64,000 nucleotides of DNA from Bacteroidetes bacterium 43-93 (GCA_001897855.1 MKUO01000007.1:248001-312000); one strand, 5' to 3'. Positions 8,057 through 17,616 are shown, counted from the first letter of the stretch. Program-made: numbers and translations. The notes: generated by a model from the sequence alone, not told the origin.

Positions 8057-10499
8057 AGAGCCACCCGTCAAAGAAGATGGATTAACTAAAGAAAAAGTTA
8101 AGAGTGAAGTAGCCTGTTATCATTGCGGTGCACCATGCATTACCAATAACTATGCGGTAGGCGATAAGGTTTTTTGTTGCGATGGTTGCAAACTGGTTTA
8201 TGAAATCCTTGATGAGAATGGGCTTTGCAATTATTATAAGATCCAGAACCACCCGGGGCTGACGCAGGTAAAAGCAAGGCGCAGCGATAAATATGCCTAC
8301 CTGGATAATGCGGACATTTCACAAAAGCTGCTTACTTTCTCTGACGGAAAACATGCTGTTGTTACCTTATACATACCGGGCATACATTGCAGTTCCTGCA
8401 TGTGGCTGCTGGAACATTTACCTAAGATAAGACCTGCGATTACCGACAGCAGGCTCAACTTTACTAATAAAGAGGTAACCATTCATTACCTGCAGCAGGA
8501 GATCACATTACGTGAAATTGTAGACCTGCTGACAACCATTGGTTACGAACCATATATAAGCCTAGAAGATGGTAGCGCAAAAAAAGCAAAAGCATCAAAC
8601 AAAAAGAAGGTATATAAGCTTGGTGTTGCCGGGTTTTGCTTCGGTAACATTATGATGCTCAGCTTCCCGGAATATCTATCGGGCAACCTGGGCATAGAAC
8701 ATCAGTACGTACAACTCTTCCGCTATCTGAACCTGGTATTGGCATTGCCGGTATTCTTTTTCAGTGCTTCTGAATTTTTTACATCTGCATGGGCCGGGTT
8801 GAAGCAAAAAATGCTGAATATTGATGCGCCTATTGTTTTGGCTTTGATCATTACATTCGGCCGAAGTCTCTATGAGATATTTACCAATACAGGCAGTGGC
8901 TATCTCGATAGTATGTCGGGCATTGTATTCTTTATGCTGGTAGGCCGGCTGGTGCAGGATCAGGCCTATAAATCTATTTCCTTCAATCGCGATTATAAGT
9001 CCTATTTCCCCATAGCGGTGAATGTAGTTACTGATAGCGGCACGGAAGCAAGGCCATTGCAGGATCTGAAAGAGAAAGATGTTGTAGAACTGCATAACGA
9101 TGAGATCATACCTGCCGATGGCGTAGTGCTGAAGGGTAATGCCAACATCGATTACGGATTTGTAACAGGTGAAAGCGAGCCTGTAAAAATTGAAAAAGGT
9201 AATATCGTTTATGCCGGTGGTAAACAGAAAGGCGATAACCTGACAATACAATTGATAAAGCCTGTTGCCGGCAGCTACCTTACGTCATTATGGAACCATT
9301 ATAGTTTTTCAAAAAACAAGCAGGAAGAGAATAATAGCAAGAGCATCATACATGTACTGAGCAAATATTTTACGATCATTCTTTTTGTACTTGCTGGCAT
9401 TACGGCGGCATTCTGGGCTTTGAATGATCCTGCTAAACTTTTGCCAAGTGTATCCGCGATGCTGATAGTCGCTTGTCCTTGCGCACTACTGCTATCTGCA
9501 AATTATACCAATGGTAACTTGTTGCGTTTGCTGAGTAATAATGGTCTCTTTCTGAGAGATTCCACTGTCATAGAGCAATTAGGTAAAGTAGATCATATCA
9601 TTTTCGATAAAACAGGTACGCTTACCCAAGGTAGTTCGCATTTTAGTACATCTGGGCATGAGCTTACAGATTATGAGCGCAGGCTTGTGTATAGCGTGAT
9701 ACAGCCGAGTTCGCACCCCTATAGTAAGGCTTTATCCGCCTTTCTGGGAAGTTATTCGCCGGTACCATCAGATGACTGGAAGGAATTTACCGGTAAAGGT
9801 ATCAGCGCTTACATTGATGGCAATCTTGTAAAAGTAGGTTCCGCGATATTCGTAGGCGTTGATATGCAGCCCAAAGATGTGAAGCCATCACTTTACATCA
9901 GGATCAACGATGATGTCACTGCATTTTATATCAATCCTGTTTTGCGTGATGCTGTACCACAATTGATACCACAACTGGCATCGGTTTATGATCTGTCAAT
10001 GCTTTCAGGCGACAACGATGCGCAAAGATCGATATTGAAAGGCCTGTTTGGTAATAAAGGAACATTACTTTTTGAACAGAAACCGCACGACAAACTCAGG
10101 TATATAGAAAAATTACAACAGGGTCGTCATCAAACACTCATGATAGGAGATGGGTTGAATGACGCGGGGGCTTTACAACAAAGTAATGTAGGTATTACGC
10201 TCGCCGATGATATTAACAATTTCTCACCCTCCTGCGATGCTATATTGGATGCCTCTAAAATGGGAAAACTTCCTTCTTTACTCAGGCTCTCCCGATGGGG
10301 TAAGTATATTATCGGTTTTTCATTCCTGGTATCCATAGTGTATAATATCATTGGGCTGGCCATATCTATGCAGGGCAATATGAGCCCGATGAAGGCAGCT
10401 ATATTAATGCCGGTCAGCACTTTGAGCATCGTACTTATCTCTACCGGTGTCAGCAGTATAGTAGCTGCCGGGATGAAACTTTCTTTAAAAAGTCAATAG
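8043..10499 (+). CDS. ccoI: Heavy-metal P1B-type ATPase, CcoI/FixI-like copper exporter for cbb3 oxidase
   Basis: 818 residues. The N-terminus has a Cys-rich zinc-ribbon-like segment (Cys25, 28, 32, 45, 46, 49), the hallmark of the oxidase-linked CcoI subgroup, then a heavy-metal-associated domain with GIHCSSC (Cys116, Cys119). Eight membrane segments are expected. The translocation motif is CPC (478-480), the dilution motif TGES (375-378), the phosphorylation site DKTGT (Asp522), and GDGLND closes the hydrolase domain. Such pumps supply copper for the CuB centre of cbb3 oxidase. It lies directly before the ccoS-N/O-Q-P-G-H cluster and starts inside the preceding gene. Length and motifs are complete. 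Confidence 0.95.
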   Translation: MPTVKEPPVKEDGLTKEKVKSEVACYHCGAPCITNNYAVGDKVFCCDGCKLVYEILDENGLCNYYKIQNHPGLTQVKARRSDKYAYLDNADISQKLLTFSDGKHAVVTLYIPGIHCSSCMWLLEHLPKIRPAITDSRLNFTNKEVTIHYLQQEITLREIVDLLTTIGYEPYISLEDGSAKKAKASNKKKVYKLGVAGFCFGNIMMLSFPEYLSGNLGIEHQYVQLFRYLNLVLALPVFFFSASEFFTSAWAGLKQKMLNIDAPIVLALIITFGRSLYEIFTNTGSGYLDSMSGIVFFMLVGRLVQDQAYKSISFNRDYKSYFPIAVNVVTDSGTEARPLQDLKEKDVVELHNDEIIPADGVVLKGNANIDYGFVTGESEPVKIEKGNIVYAGGKQKGDNLTIQLIKPVAGSYLTSLWNHYSFSKNKQEENNSKSIIHVLSKYFTIILFVLAGITAAFWALNDPAKLLPSVSAMLIVACPCALLLSANYTNGNLLRLLSNNGLFLRDSTVIEQLGKVDHIIFDKTGTLTQGSSHFSTSGHELTDYERRLVYSVIQPSSHPYSKALSAFLGSYSPVPSDDWKEFTGKGISAYIDGNLVKVGSAIFVGVDMQPKDVKPSLYIRINDDVTAFYINPVLRDAVPQLIPQLASVYDLSMLSGDNDAQRSILKGLFGNKGTLLFEQKPHDKLRYIEKLQQGRHQTLMIGDGLNDAGALQQSNVGITLADDINNFSPSCDAILDASKMGKLPSLLRLSRWGKYIIGFSFLVSIVYNIIGLAISMQGNMSPMKAAILMPVSTLSIVLISTGVSSIVAAGMKLSLKSQ

Positions 10500-10512
10500 A
10501 ATTTTAAGAATC

Positions 10513-10577
10513 TGATAACAATCATGTTTTCGCATGAGTGTGGTCATGGAGCGGGGGATAAGTGCGTAATAGTTTTG
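10513..10577 (+). promoter_or_regulatory. Tandem Crp/FNR-type operator and promoter of the cbb3 operon (region 3)
   Basis: TGATAACAATCA (10513-10524, perfect) and TGAGTGTGGTCA (10535-10546), starts 22 bp apart. The -7 box TAGTTTTG (10570-10577, perfect) ends 36.5 bp from the proximal centre. Placement fits an activator for the oxidase operon; FNR control of cbb3 oxidases is known in other bacteria. Confidence 0.8.
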
Positions 10578-10598
10578 AGGCATAATTAAAACCAATAG

Positions 10599-10757
10599 AT
10601 GAGCGCGCTTTATATCCTGATTTTCGCAAGTATCATAGTAGCCGCCTTTTTCCTTTTTGCATTTGTATGGAGCGTAAAAAGTGACCAGTTCGAAGATAAG
10701 AGCGGGGCAGCCATGAGAATACTCTATGATGACGAAGTAAATCAAAACCTAAACTGA
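10599..10757 (+). CDS. ccoS: cbb3-type cytochrome oxidase assembly protein CcoS
   Basis: A 52-aa ORF absent from the track. It begins MSALYILIFASIIVAAFFLF, one membrane helix, and continues AFVWSVKSDQFEDKSGAAMRIL. The W-(S/A)-x-K-(S/T)-x-QFED motif is diagnostic of CcoS, needed in other bacteria for cofactor insertion into CcoN. First gene of the oxidase operon; ATG lies 22 bp after the -7 box and the stop is 20 bp before ccoNO. Confidence 0.93.
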   Translation: MSALYILIFASIIVAAFFLFAFVWSVKSDQFEDKSGAAMRILYDDEVNQNLN

Positions 10758-10777
10758 TAATCTTAAAGACAGAATAA

Positions 10778-12922
10778 ATGACCAACAGTTCGCAATTAGA
10801 AAAATTCTATTACGACAACAAGATCGTAAAATGGTTTGCATACGCAACCATATTCTGGGGTCTTGTTGGTATGCTTGCCGGCCTTCTAGCCGCATTTCAG
10901 CTGGTGTTCCCCGTACTGAACATGAATACCGCAGCCACTACATTTGGCCGTGTACGCCCCGTGCATACCAATGCAGTGATCTTTGCCTTTGTAGGTAACG
11001 GTATTTTTATGGGCGTTTATTATTCTCTGCAGCGCCTTTGTAAAGCCAGGATGTTTAACGATTTTCTGAGCAAATTGCATTTTTGGGGCTGGCAGCTGAT
11101 CATTGTTCTTGCTGCTATAACCTTACTTGCCGGTTATACAACAGGCAAGGAATATGCCGAGCTGGAATGGCCGATAGATATACTGATCACATTAGTATGG
11201 GTGGTATTTGGTATCAATATGTTTGGTACCATTATCAAACGTCGCGAGCGTCACTTGTATGTTGCCATCTGGTTCTATATAGCCACATTCGTTACGGTGG
11301 CTATGTTGCATATCGTTAACTCCTGGGAGATCCCTTTCAGCCCGCTTAAATCTTATTCATGGTACGCTGGCGTGCAGGATGCATTGGTACAATGGTGGTA
11401 TGGACACAATGCCGTGGCATTCTTCCTTACTACGCCTTACCTGGGCATTATGTACTACTTCCTGCCTAAGATCGCAAACAGGCCGGTATATTCTTACAGG
11501 CTTTCCATTATACACTTCTGGGCGCTGATATTTATTTATATCTGGGCCGGGCCACACCACTTACTATACACTGCCTTGCCCGACTGGGCACAGTCGCTCG
11601 GTACTGTGTTTTCTGTAATGTTGATAGCGCCATCATGGGGTGGTATGCTGAATGGATTGCTAACACTACGCGGTGCATGGGATAAAGTGCGTGAAGATGT
11701 TACGCTGAAATTCCTGGTAGTAGCTGTTACAGCATACGGTATGGCAACTTTCGAAGGCCCGATGCTGAGCTTAAAGAGCGTTAATGCTATCAGCCACTTT
11801 ACAGACTGGACCATTGCCCACGTACACGTAGGCGCCCTCGGCTGGAATGGCTTCCTCACCTTTGGTGTGCTGTACTGGCTGATACCGCGGATATTCAGAA
11901 CTAATCTTTACTCAACCAAGCTGGCTAACTGGCACTTCTGGATCGGTACGCTGGGTATAGTATTCTACGTAGTTCCAATGTACTGGGCTGGCTTTATGCA
12001 AAGCCTGGCATGGAAAGAATTTACCCCTGAAGGCCAATTGAAATATCAATTCCTGGAAACCGTTACACAAATGAGGCCTTTCTATGCTATGCGTGGTATA
12101 GGTGGAACGTTATTCCTCATTGGTGCCGTAATGATGACCTATAACCTGATACGTACTGCACGTGCCGGTAAAGCATTGAATGATGAGCCTGCAGAAGCAG
12201 CACCATTAAGTAAAGTATTTGTGGAAGAGCATGGCAGCTACCACTGGCACCGCTGGATTGAACGTCGCCCTGTGCAGATGCTTGTATTTAGCTTGATTGT
12301 AGTGGCTATAGGTGGTATGATCGAGATCATCCCAACTTTCCTGATAAAATCTAATATTCCAACTATCAGCAGTGTGAAACCATACACACCACTTGAATTG
12401 CAGGGCCGCGATATCTATGTGCGCGAAGGATGTTATACTTGTCATAGCCAGATGGTGCGTCCATTCCGCAGTGAAGTGGCCCGTTATGGCGAATACTCAA
12501 AAGCCGGTGAATTTGTGTACGATCACCCATTCCAATGGGGTAGCAAGCGTACCGGTCCCGACCTGGCGCGTATTGGTGGCAAATATCCGGACAGCTGGCA
12601 CTTCAATCATATGTATGAGCCAAGTAGTATGTCTCCGGGTTCTGTAATGCCTTCCTATTCATGGCTGTTCGAAAATGAGATAGATACAGGTATCACGGGT
12701 GCCAAGATCAGGGCTATGCAAACCCTTGGTGTTCCTTACCCTGAGGGCTACGATAAAACAGCTAATGCCGACCTGATGAAACAGGCTGAGGGCATCAAAG
12801 AAAGCCTGGCAAAAGATAAAATACAGATCAAGAGCGACAGGGAGATCGTAGCATTGATCGCATATCTGCAGCGCGTAGGTAAAGACATCAAACTGCAGCA
12901 AAAAACAGTTGCCAGTAACTAA
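10778..12922 (+). CDS. ccoNO: cbb3-type cytochrome c oxidase, fused CcoN-CcoO subunits
   Basis: 714 residues joining subunits I and II, as is usual in Bacteroidota. Residues 1 to about 480 are CcoN with 12 membrane helices and the heme/CuB histidines (RPVHTNAVIFAFVGN, WWYGHNAVAF, GPHHLLY, WTIAHVHVGALGWNG). After a linker, one membrane anchor (QMLVFSLIVVAIGGMIEIIPTFL) leads the CcoO part with a c-type heme site CYTCHSQMVRP (Cys552, Cys555, His556) and the GPDLARIGGKYPDSWHFNHM motif. This is the high-affinity terminal oxidase for low oxygen, in the cytoplasmic membrane. It follows ccoS and precedes ccoQ in one operon. Confidence 0.97.
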   Translation: MTNSSQLEKFYYDNKIVKWFAYATIFWGLVGMLAGLLAAFQLVFPVLNMNTAATTFGRVRPVHTNAVIFAFVGNGIFMGVYYSLQRLCKARMFNDFLSKLHFWGWQLIIVLAAITLLAGYTTGKEYAELEWPIDILITLVWVVFGINMFGTIIKRRERHLYVAIWFYIATFVTVAMLHIVNSWEIPFSPLKSYSWYAGVQDALVQWWYGHNAVAFFLTTPYLGIMYYFLPKIANRPVYSYRLSIIHFWALIFIYIWAGPHHLLYTALPDWAQSLGTVFSVMLIAPSWGGMLNGLLTLRGAWDKVREDVTLKFLVVAVTAYGMATFEGPMLSLKSVNAISHFTDWTIAHVHVGALGWNGFLTFGVLYWLIPRIFRTNLYSTKLANWHFWIGTLGIVFYVVPMYWAGFMQSLAWKEFTPEGQLKYQFLETVTQMRPFYAMRGIGGTLFLIGAVMMTYNLIRTARAGKALNDEPAEAAPLSKVFVEEHGSYHWHRWIERRPVQMLVFSLIVVAIGGMIEIIPTFLIKSNIPTISSVKPYTPLELQGRDIYVREGCYTCHSQMVRPFRSEVARYGEYSKAGEFVYDHPFQWGSKRTGPDLARIGGKYPDSWHFNHMYEPSSMSPGSVMPSYSWLFENEIDTGITGAKIRAMQTLGVPYPEGYDKTANADLMKQAEGIKESLAKDKIQIKSDREIVALIAYLQRVGKDIKLQQKTVASN

Positions 12923-12941
12923 CCATTAAATACCAGTTAAG

Positions 12942-13118
12942 ATGAAATTCAAATATTATTTAGAGCATATAACCGGGGTAAGCATTTATCCTATGGTATC
13001 ATTACTCATATTCATTGTGTTTTTTACGGCGTTGACTATATGGGCTTTAAAAGCGAAAAAGTCATACATAACGGAGGTGAAGAACATACCCCTTGGAAAT
13101 AATAATGATAACAATTAA
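12942..13118 (+). CDS. ccoQ: cbb3 oxidase small subunit CcoQ
   Basis: A 58-aa ORF not in the track: MKFKYYLEHITGVSIYPMVS, then one membrane helix (LLIFIVFFTALTIWAL) and a polar tail KAKKSYITEVKNIPLG. The layout and position between ccoNO and ccoP identify CcoQ, which stabilises the oxidase complex. ATG lies 19 bp after ccoNO. Its end overlaps the possible upstream start of ccoP at 13105 but not the one preferred here. Confidence 0.88.
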   Translation: MKFKYYLEHITGVSIYPMVSLLIFIVFFTALTIWALKAKKSYITEVKNIPLGNNNDNN

Positions 13119-13131
13119 TAAACCGCAACAT

Positions 13132-14268
13132 ATGCGTATCCATAAAAAAATAGCATCTTTTTTAACCTTAATAATAATGTCTCCTTTAGTGGTGAATGCA
13201 GCCGATGCCGCAGCCGCTACGGCAGACAAGCCTGAAGCAAGCAGTTTTAACGCTATGCTGATAGTATTGGTTAGCCTTTCATTGATACTGCTGCTGGCAA
13301 TTTTTATTCTCGGTAATACTTTGTTGCAACTGTCTCTTGCCTATAGGGACAAGTTGCGCGAAAAAAGGAGCGGCGTTACTTCAAAAGTAATGTTGCTGTT
13401 GCTCGGTGCAACGCTTGCAAGCCATAGGGTAATGGCAGAGGACGCAGCGCCTGCACCCGTTCAAAAATTCATCAGCGGCATGCCTTCTGATAAGTTTTAC
13501 GCGCTGATAGGCATAGTGGGTTTAGAGCTGCTGGTGATCATTGCCCTTGTATTGGTTATCAGAACGATGGTAAGAATAATGAGCGGCAAGGTTGAAGTGG
13601 AAGCGGTACGTGCGCTGGCACCTAAAGTTTCTTTCTGGGACCGTTTCAACAAAGTGGTGCCTATAGAGAAGGAAAAGGATATTATGCTGGACCACGACTA
13701 TGATGGTATCCGTGAACTGGATAATAGCCTCCCTCCCTGGTGGAAGTATGGCTTTTACCTCACAATTGTTGTCGCTGTAGTGTATCTCTGGTATTACCAC
13801 GGTGGTGGTAATGGCCCAAGCTCTTATGATGAATATGTTGCTGAAGTGCAGAAAGGAGAAGAGGTGAAAGCAGCCTACCTGGCAAAAACAGCAAATAATG
13901 TAGATGAGAATACGGTACAAATGGCTGATGCAGCCGGTATTGCAGCCGGGCAGACTATCTTTCAGAGCACCTGTTCTCCATGCCATGCAAAAGACGGCGG
14001 TGGCGGTGTAGGCCCTAACCTTACAGATGAGTACTGGCTGCACGGTGGCGGGCTAAAAGATGTATTCAAATCCATTAAGTATGGTTGGGCAGATAAAGGC
14101 ATGAAAAGCTGGAAGGATGATTTTTCTCCTAACCAGATCGCCCAGCTCGCCAGTTATGTAAAATCATTAAAAGGTACGCATCCTGCCGCACCAAAAGACA
14201 AACAGGGTGAATTGTATATAGAAGGTGGTGCAGCTAAAGACAGCACAAAGGTTGTAGCATCTAAATAG
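13132..14268 (+). CDS. ccoP: cbb3-type cytochrome c oxidase subunit CcoP (mono-heme)
   Basis: Start chosen at ATG 13132 (MRIHKKIASFLTLI) because this gives a clean signal/anchor; ATG 13105, overlapping ccoQ by 14 bp, is an alternative. 378 residues. Two further membrane segments occur near residues 35-60 and 120-142. A CcoP N-terminal domain (LDHDYDGIRELDNSLPPWW) precedes another helix and a periplasmic cytochrome c domain with a single CSPCH (Cys281, Cys284, His285). Only one CxxCH is present, whereas proteobacterial CcoP has two; one heme is usual in this phylum. It passes electrons to the CcoNO core. Confidence 0.94.
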   Translation: MRIHKKIASFLTLIIMSPLVVNAADAAAATADKPEASSFNAMLIVLVSLSLILLLAIFILGNTLLQLSLAYRDKLREKRSGVTSKVMLLLLGATLASHRVMAEDAAPAPVQKFISGMPSDKFYALIGIVGLELLVIIALVLVIRTMVRIMSGKVEVEAVRALAPKVSFWDRFNKVVPIEKEKDIMLDHDYDGIRELDNSLPPWWKYGFYLTIVVAVVYLWYYHGGGNGPSSYDEYVAEVQKGEEVKAAYLAKTANNVDENTVQMADAAGIAAGQTIFQSTCSPCHAKDGGGGVGPNLTDEYWLHGGGLKDVFKSIKYGWADKGMKSWKDDFSPNQIAQLASYVKSLKGTHPAAPKDKQGELYIEGGAAKDSTKVVASK

Positions 14269-14285
14269 AAATAATCAACACAAAG

Positions 14286-15683
14286 ATGAGTACGGTAGAA
14301 GGATCGTTTAGGGATAAGGTAGCAACGGTAGATAAGTCGGGCAAGCGGATATGGATGTTTCCTCAGAAGCCTGAAGGTAAATTATACAATGCCCGTACAT
14401 GGGTGAGCATAGCGTACCTGGTGATATTTTTTGTTTTGCCTTTTATAAAAATAAAGGGACACCCTTTATTCCTGATAAACATCCTGGAACGTAAGTTTAT
14501 ATTATTCGGACAGATATTCTGGCCACAGGACTTTTTCATCTTTGGCCTCGGCATGGTGGTGTTCATTGTATTTATTGCCTTGTTCACCGTTGTCTTCGGG
14601 CGTATATTTTGCGGGTGGATATGCCCACAAACCATTTTCATGGAAATGATATTTCGTAAGCTGGAATATTGGATTGAAGGCAGCGCCGCAGAACAAAAAA
14701 TTCTTAAAAGCCAGCCCTGGAATACCGATAAAGTATTTAAGAAAGGATTAAAATGGTTTGTATTCTGGGTAGTGAGTTTCCTCATTGCTAATACTTTTCT
14801 CGCTTACGTGATAGGAATTGATGAACTCAGAGAAATTGTATCAGAACCTATAAGTCACCATGTAGGTGGTTTTATAGCCCTGGTAGTATTCACCACTGTA
14901 TTCTTCTTTATTTACTCATCCATGCGCGAGCAGGTTTGTACTGTTGTATGTCCTTATGGCCGTATGCAGGGGGTATTGCTTGATAAAGATTCTATCGTGG
15001 TGAGCTATGATTATGTACGCGGTGAGCCAAGAGGTAAATTTAAAAAGAACGAAGAACGTAGCAATGGCGACTGCATAGATTGTATGCAATGTGTAAAGGT
15101 TTGTCCTACAGGTATAGACATTCGCAATGGTACACAACTGGAATGTGTTAACTGTACGGCTTGTATTGATGCCTGCAATAAAATGATGGCAGCCGTAAAT
15201 CTGCCGCAGGGATTGATCCGTTATGCTTCCGAAAACAATATCAGCAAAAAGCAACCCTTACGCTTCACCGGCCGCATGAAGGCATATACTGCAGTAATGA
15301 TCGTTATGCTGAGTGTGGAAGTATTCCTGCTGGCAAGCCGTACAGATGTTGGTATATCTATCTTACGTACTCCGGGCCAGCTGTACCAGGAGCAGCCTGG
15401 CCAGCAATTGAGTAACCTGTATAATTATAAATTCCTGAATAAAACTTACGATGATAAGCAGCTGGAACTAAAACCGGAAAATTTTAAAGGCACTATTAAA
15501 CTGGTAGGTGAAGAAAAGCTGAAAGTGCCTAAAGAAAAGTATGCTTCCGGTTCTATGTTTATCTATATGGATAAATCAGCAGTAAAACACAGAAAGACAC
15601 CGTTACAGATAGGTGTGTATGAAAACGGTAAAAAGATACAGGTGATTAATACTTCTTTCCTTGGCCCATTTAGCGACAATTAA
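14286..15683 (+). CDS. ccoG: Cytochrome c oxidase accessory protein CcoG (4Fe-4S membrane protein)
   Basis: 465 residues. Several membrane helices are followed by a ferredoxin-like domain with CIDCMQCVKVCP (first Cys at residue 263) and CVNCTACIDACNK, giving two [4Fe-4S] clusters, plus earlier CGWICPQ and CTVVCPYGR motifs characteristic of CcoG/RdxA/FixG. The C-terminus is an Ig-like domain found in this family. CcoG reduces copper for cbb3 assembly in Rhodobacter; the same role is expected here. Lies 17 bp after ccoP and 11 bp before ccoH. Confidence 0.95.
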   Translation: MSTVEGSFRDKVATVDKSGKRIWMFPQKPEGKLYNARTWVSIAYLVIFFVLPFIKIKGHPLFLINILERKFILFGQIFWPQDFFIFGLGMVVFIVFIALFTVVFGRIFCGWICPQTIFMEMIFRKLEYWIEGSAAEQKILKSQPWNTDKVFKKGLKWFVFWVVSFLIANTFLAYVIGIDELREIVSEPISHHVGGFIALVVFTTVFFFIYSSMREQVCTVVCPYGRMQGVLLDKDSIVVSYDYVRGEPRGKFKKNEERSNGDCIDCMQCVKVCPTGIDIRNGTQLECVNCTACIDACNKMMAAVNLPQGLIRYASENNISKKQPLRFTGRMKAYTAVMIVMLSVEVFLLASRTDVGISILRTPGQLYQEQPGQQLSNLYNYKFLNKTYDDKQLELKPENFKGTIKLVGEEKLKVPKEKYASGSMFIYMDKSAVKHRKTPLQIGVYENGKKIQVINTSFLGPFSDN

Positions 15684-15694
15684 AATTATAGATT

Positions 15695-16144
15695 ATGAGT
15701 ATCATGAAAATGAATTGGGGAGCAAGAATAGCTATTTTATACGGCGGTTTTGTAGCCATTATTGTGACACTGGTAGTAGGCAGTATGCATCAGAGTTTTG
15801 ACCTGGTGAGCCCCGACTACTATTCGCAGGAAATAAAATATCAGCAAGTGATAGATGCCGGTAAAAACCAGGCTGCGCTATCATCTCCTGTATCGGTGCA
15901 TGCAGATCAGAAGAATGTAGTGATCCAATTCCCTGCTGAGTTCCTTGGAAAAGAAGTAACCGGCGATATAGATTTCTATTCACCCGTTAGTACATCTATG
16001 GATAGACATGTGCCTATACAGGTAAGTAATAATGCTATGGTTATTGCGAGAAATACCCTGCACACTACATCATACAATGTAAAAATATCCTGGAGGGCAG
16101 ATGGAAAGGCCTACTACCAGCAAACAGACTTAACCTTACGTTGA
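15695..16144 (+). CDS. ccoH: FixH/CcoH family cbb3 assembly protein
   Basis: 149 residues. One N-terminal membrane helix (ARIAILYGGFVAIIVTLVVGSM) is followed by the family motif SPDYYSQEIKYQQVIDAGKN and a periplasmic beta-sandwich. FixH/CcoH is needed for assembly or stability of cbb3 oxidase. ATG at 15695 or at 15704 (MKMNWG) are both possible; the first is kept because nothing argues against it. Followed after 1 bp by the TauE-like gene, so translational coupling is likely. Confidence 0.9.
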   Translation: MSIMKMNWGARIAILYGGFVAIIVTLVVGSMHQSFDLVSPDYYSQEIKYQQVIDAGKNQAALSSPVSVHADQKNVVIQFPAEFLGKEVTGDIDFYSPVSTSMDRHVPIQVSNNAMVIARNTLHTTSYNVKISWRADGKAYYQQTDLTLR

Positions 16145-16145
16145 T

Positions 16146-16856
16146 ATGAATAGCTTTACATTATCAATGGCTTTCCTGATGGGGCTTACCGGCAGCTTAC
16201 ATTGTGCTGGAATGTGTGGCCCTATTATTTGGATCATGCCGTTCAACAACATGGTGGGATTACGCAAATGGGTGAGCGTGTTTTTATATCATTTTGGCCG
16301 TGTTACAGTATATGCACTGATGGCGTTGGTATTACATTCTTTTAAAAGCCTCTTTCATCCGCAATGGCAGCAGACAATATCTATAGTACTCGGTAGCGTG
16401 TTTCTACTGGCCGGTATTGTATCATTTATCCCCGGCAGTAAGTTAAAGATAGCATTGCCCTGGATGGAAGCAGTGAAGAGGCAACTAGGGAAATATATTG
16501 GTAACCCTGCAATGTCGGCCATCTTCACGAGCGGTATCCTCAATGGGCTGCTCCCCTGTGGTATGGTGTATATGGCATTGTCGGCTACCGTAAGTGCGGG
16601 AAATGCGATAAGCGCGATGGGATTGATGTATGCATTTGGTTTCGGAACCATGCCCATGTTGATATCCATCACCATATTAAAAAGAAGATTTTCTGTGCTA
16701 AACATACATTTTGCAAAACTGGTACCTGTAACCTTATTTGTCTTTGGTTCTTTATTTGTAATGCGTGGTATGAACCTGGGTATACCTTATCTGAGCCCAA
16801 AAGTTGTGGTGGAGCATAACCAGGTAAAAGCATCCTGCTGCCATAAAGCCAACTGA
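16146..16856 (+). CDS. Sulfite exporter TauE/SafE-like (DsbD-like) membrane protein
   Basis: 236 residues with six expected membrane helices. The N-terminal LTGSLHCAGMCGPI and mid-protein NGLLPCGMVYMAL carry the paired cysteines seen in the TauE/SafE-like proteins found at the end of cco clusters, which are thought to move copper or reductant for oxidase assembly. The C-terminus CCHKAN adds two cysteines. Last gene of the cco operon (1-bp gap after ccoH). Whether it transports copper, sulfite or electrons cannot be told from the sequence. Confidence 0.85.
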   Translation: MNSFTLSMAFLMGLTGSLHCAGMCGPIIWIMPFNNMVGLRKWVSVFLYHFGRVTVYALMALVLHSFKSLFHPQWQQTISIVLGSVFLLAGIVSFIPGSKLKIALPWMEAVKRQLGKYIGNPAMSAIFTSGILNGLLPCGMVYMALSATVSAGNAISAMGLMYAFGFGTMPMLISITILKRRFSVLNIHFAKLVPVTLFVFGSLFVMRGMNLGIPYLSPKVVVEHNQVKASCCHKAN

Positions 16857-16940
16857 TGCTCAAAATCCTCTGAAAGGATGTTGAAAAGTCATTGCTGCAA
16901 TCACCCGGTAGTTTCTATATTGCATCTATATTGACCGATT

Positions 16941-17522
16941 ATGGAAAATTTCAAGGCAGCTTCCGAAGACCTGGAGACGATACTTACAACAGAGAGTGAG
17001 CATTTACAGAAGCTGAATGATATTGTACTGGAAGCAATTGAAGAAGAAAAGCTTTTATCGCAGAAGTTATATGAATTCGAAAACGCTAAGTTATCACTCA
17101 GCGATAAGGTAGCCGATAAAGTTGCCTTTTTCGGCGGAAGCTGGGCATTCATCATTTCGTTCATAGTTTTTATGTTAATATGGATTGGTGTAAACGTGTT
17201 TTTGTTAAGCAGGCCTTTTGATCCCTATCCGTTTATACTGCTTAACCTGTTGCTGTCTACTATTGCGGCTTTGCAGGCTCCTATTATCATTATGAGTCAG
17301 AACCGCAAGGAAGAAAAGGACAGGCAGCGCGCCATTAATGATTATATGATCAATCTGAAAGCCGAGATAGAAATAAGGAATATGCACCAGAAAATAGATC
17401 TGCTGATTTCCCGGCAAATGAAAACTATGTTCGAACTGCAGAATGTCCAGGTGAATATGATGAAGGAGATTAAAGAAGTAGTGGACCGCTTAAATGATAA
17501 CAAGAACCTCACTGATAAGTAG
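16941..17522 (+). CDS. DUF1003 family membrane protein
   Basis: 193 residues. A coiled-coil-like N-terminus of about 60 residues is followed by the DUF1003 core: LSDKVADKVAFFGGSWAFI, helix IISFIVFMLIWIGVNVFLL, RPFDPYPFILLNLLLS, helix with AALQAPIIIMSQNR, and the cytoplasmic NDYMINLKAEIEI. Function unknown; the family is common near stress genes. Stands alone between the cco operon and ppsA. A weak Crp-like half-site (TTGCTGCAATCA, 16892-16903) precedes it, but not the full tandem arrangement. A compact terminator follows. Confidence 0.9.
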   Translation: MENFKAASEDLETILTTESEHLQKLNDIVLEAIEEEKLLSQKLYEFENAKLSLSDKVADKVAFFGGSWAFIISFIVFMLIWIGVNVFLLSRPFDPYPFILLNLLLSTIAALQAPIIIMSQNRKEEKDRQRAINDYMINLKAEIEIRNMHQKIDLLISRQMKTMFELQNVQVNMMKEIKEVVDRLNDNKNLTDK

Positions 17523-17524
17523 TT

Positions 17525-17546
17525 ACCGGCGATAGTCGGTTTTTTT
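17525..17546 (+). terminator. Terminator after the DUF1003 gene
   Basis: Short hairpin ACCGGC-GATA-GTCGGT followed by TTTTTT, 2 bp after the stop codon. It isolates the DUF1003 gene from the ppsA promoter 6 bp further on. Confidence 0.75.
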
Positions 17547-17551
17547 ATGCC

Positions 17552-17616
17552 TGACGGCAATCATTTGAATCGATGATGGCACTCATAGTGTTGACCTGAT
17601 TAATGCAGCAACTTTA
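17552..17616 (+). promoter_or_regulatory. Tandem Crp/FNR-type operator and promoter of ppsA (region 4)
   Basis: TGACGGCAATCA (17552-17563) and TGATGGCACTCA (17574-17585), starts 22 bp apart. The element at the expected spacing, CAACTTTA (17609-17616), matches TAnnTTTG only 4/6, so the promoter is weak or activator-dependent. It ends 36.5 bp from the proximal centre. Its position argues that ppsA starts at 17637, not 17616. Confidence 0.65.

Noticed and set aside
16880-16903. Crp-like half-sites before the DUF1003 gene (GTTGAAAAGTCA, TTGCTGCAATCA)
   Set aside because: Sites are adjacent, not 22 bp apart, with poor left halves and only a 4/6 -7 box at the expected distance.
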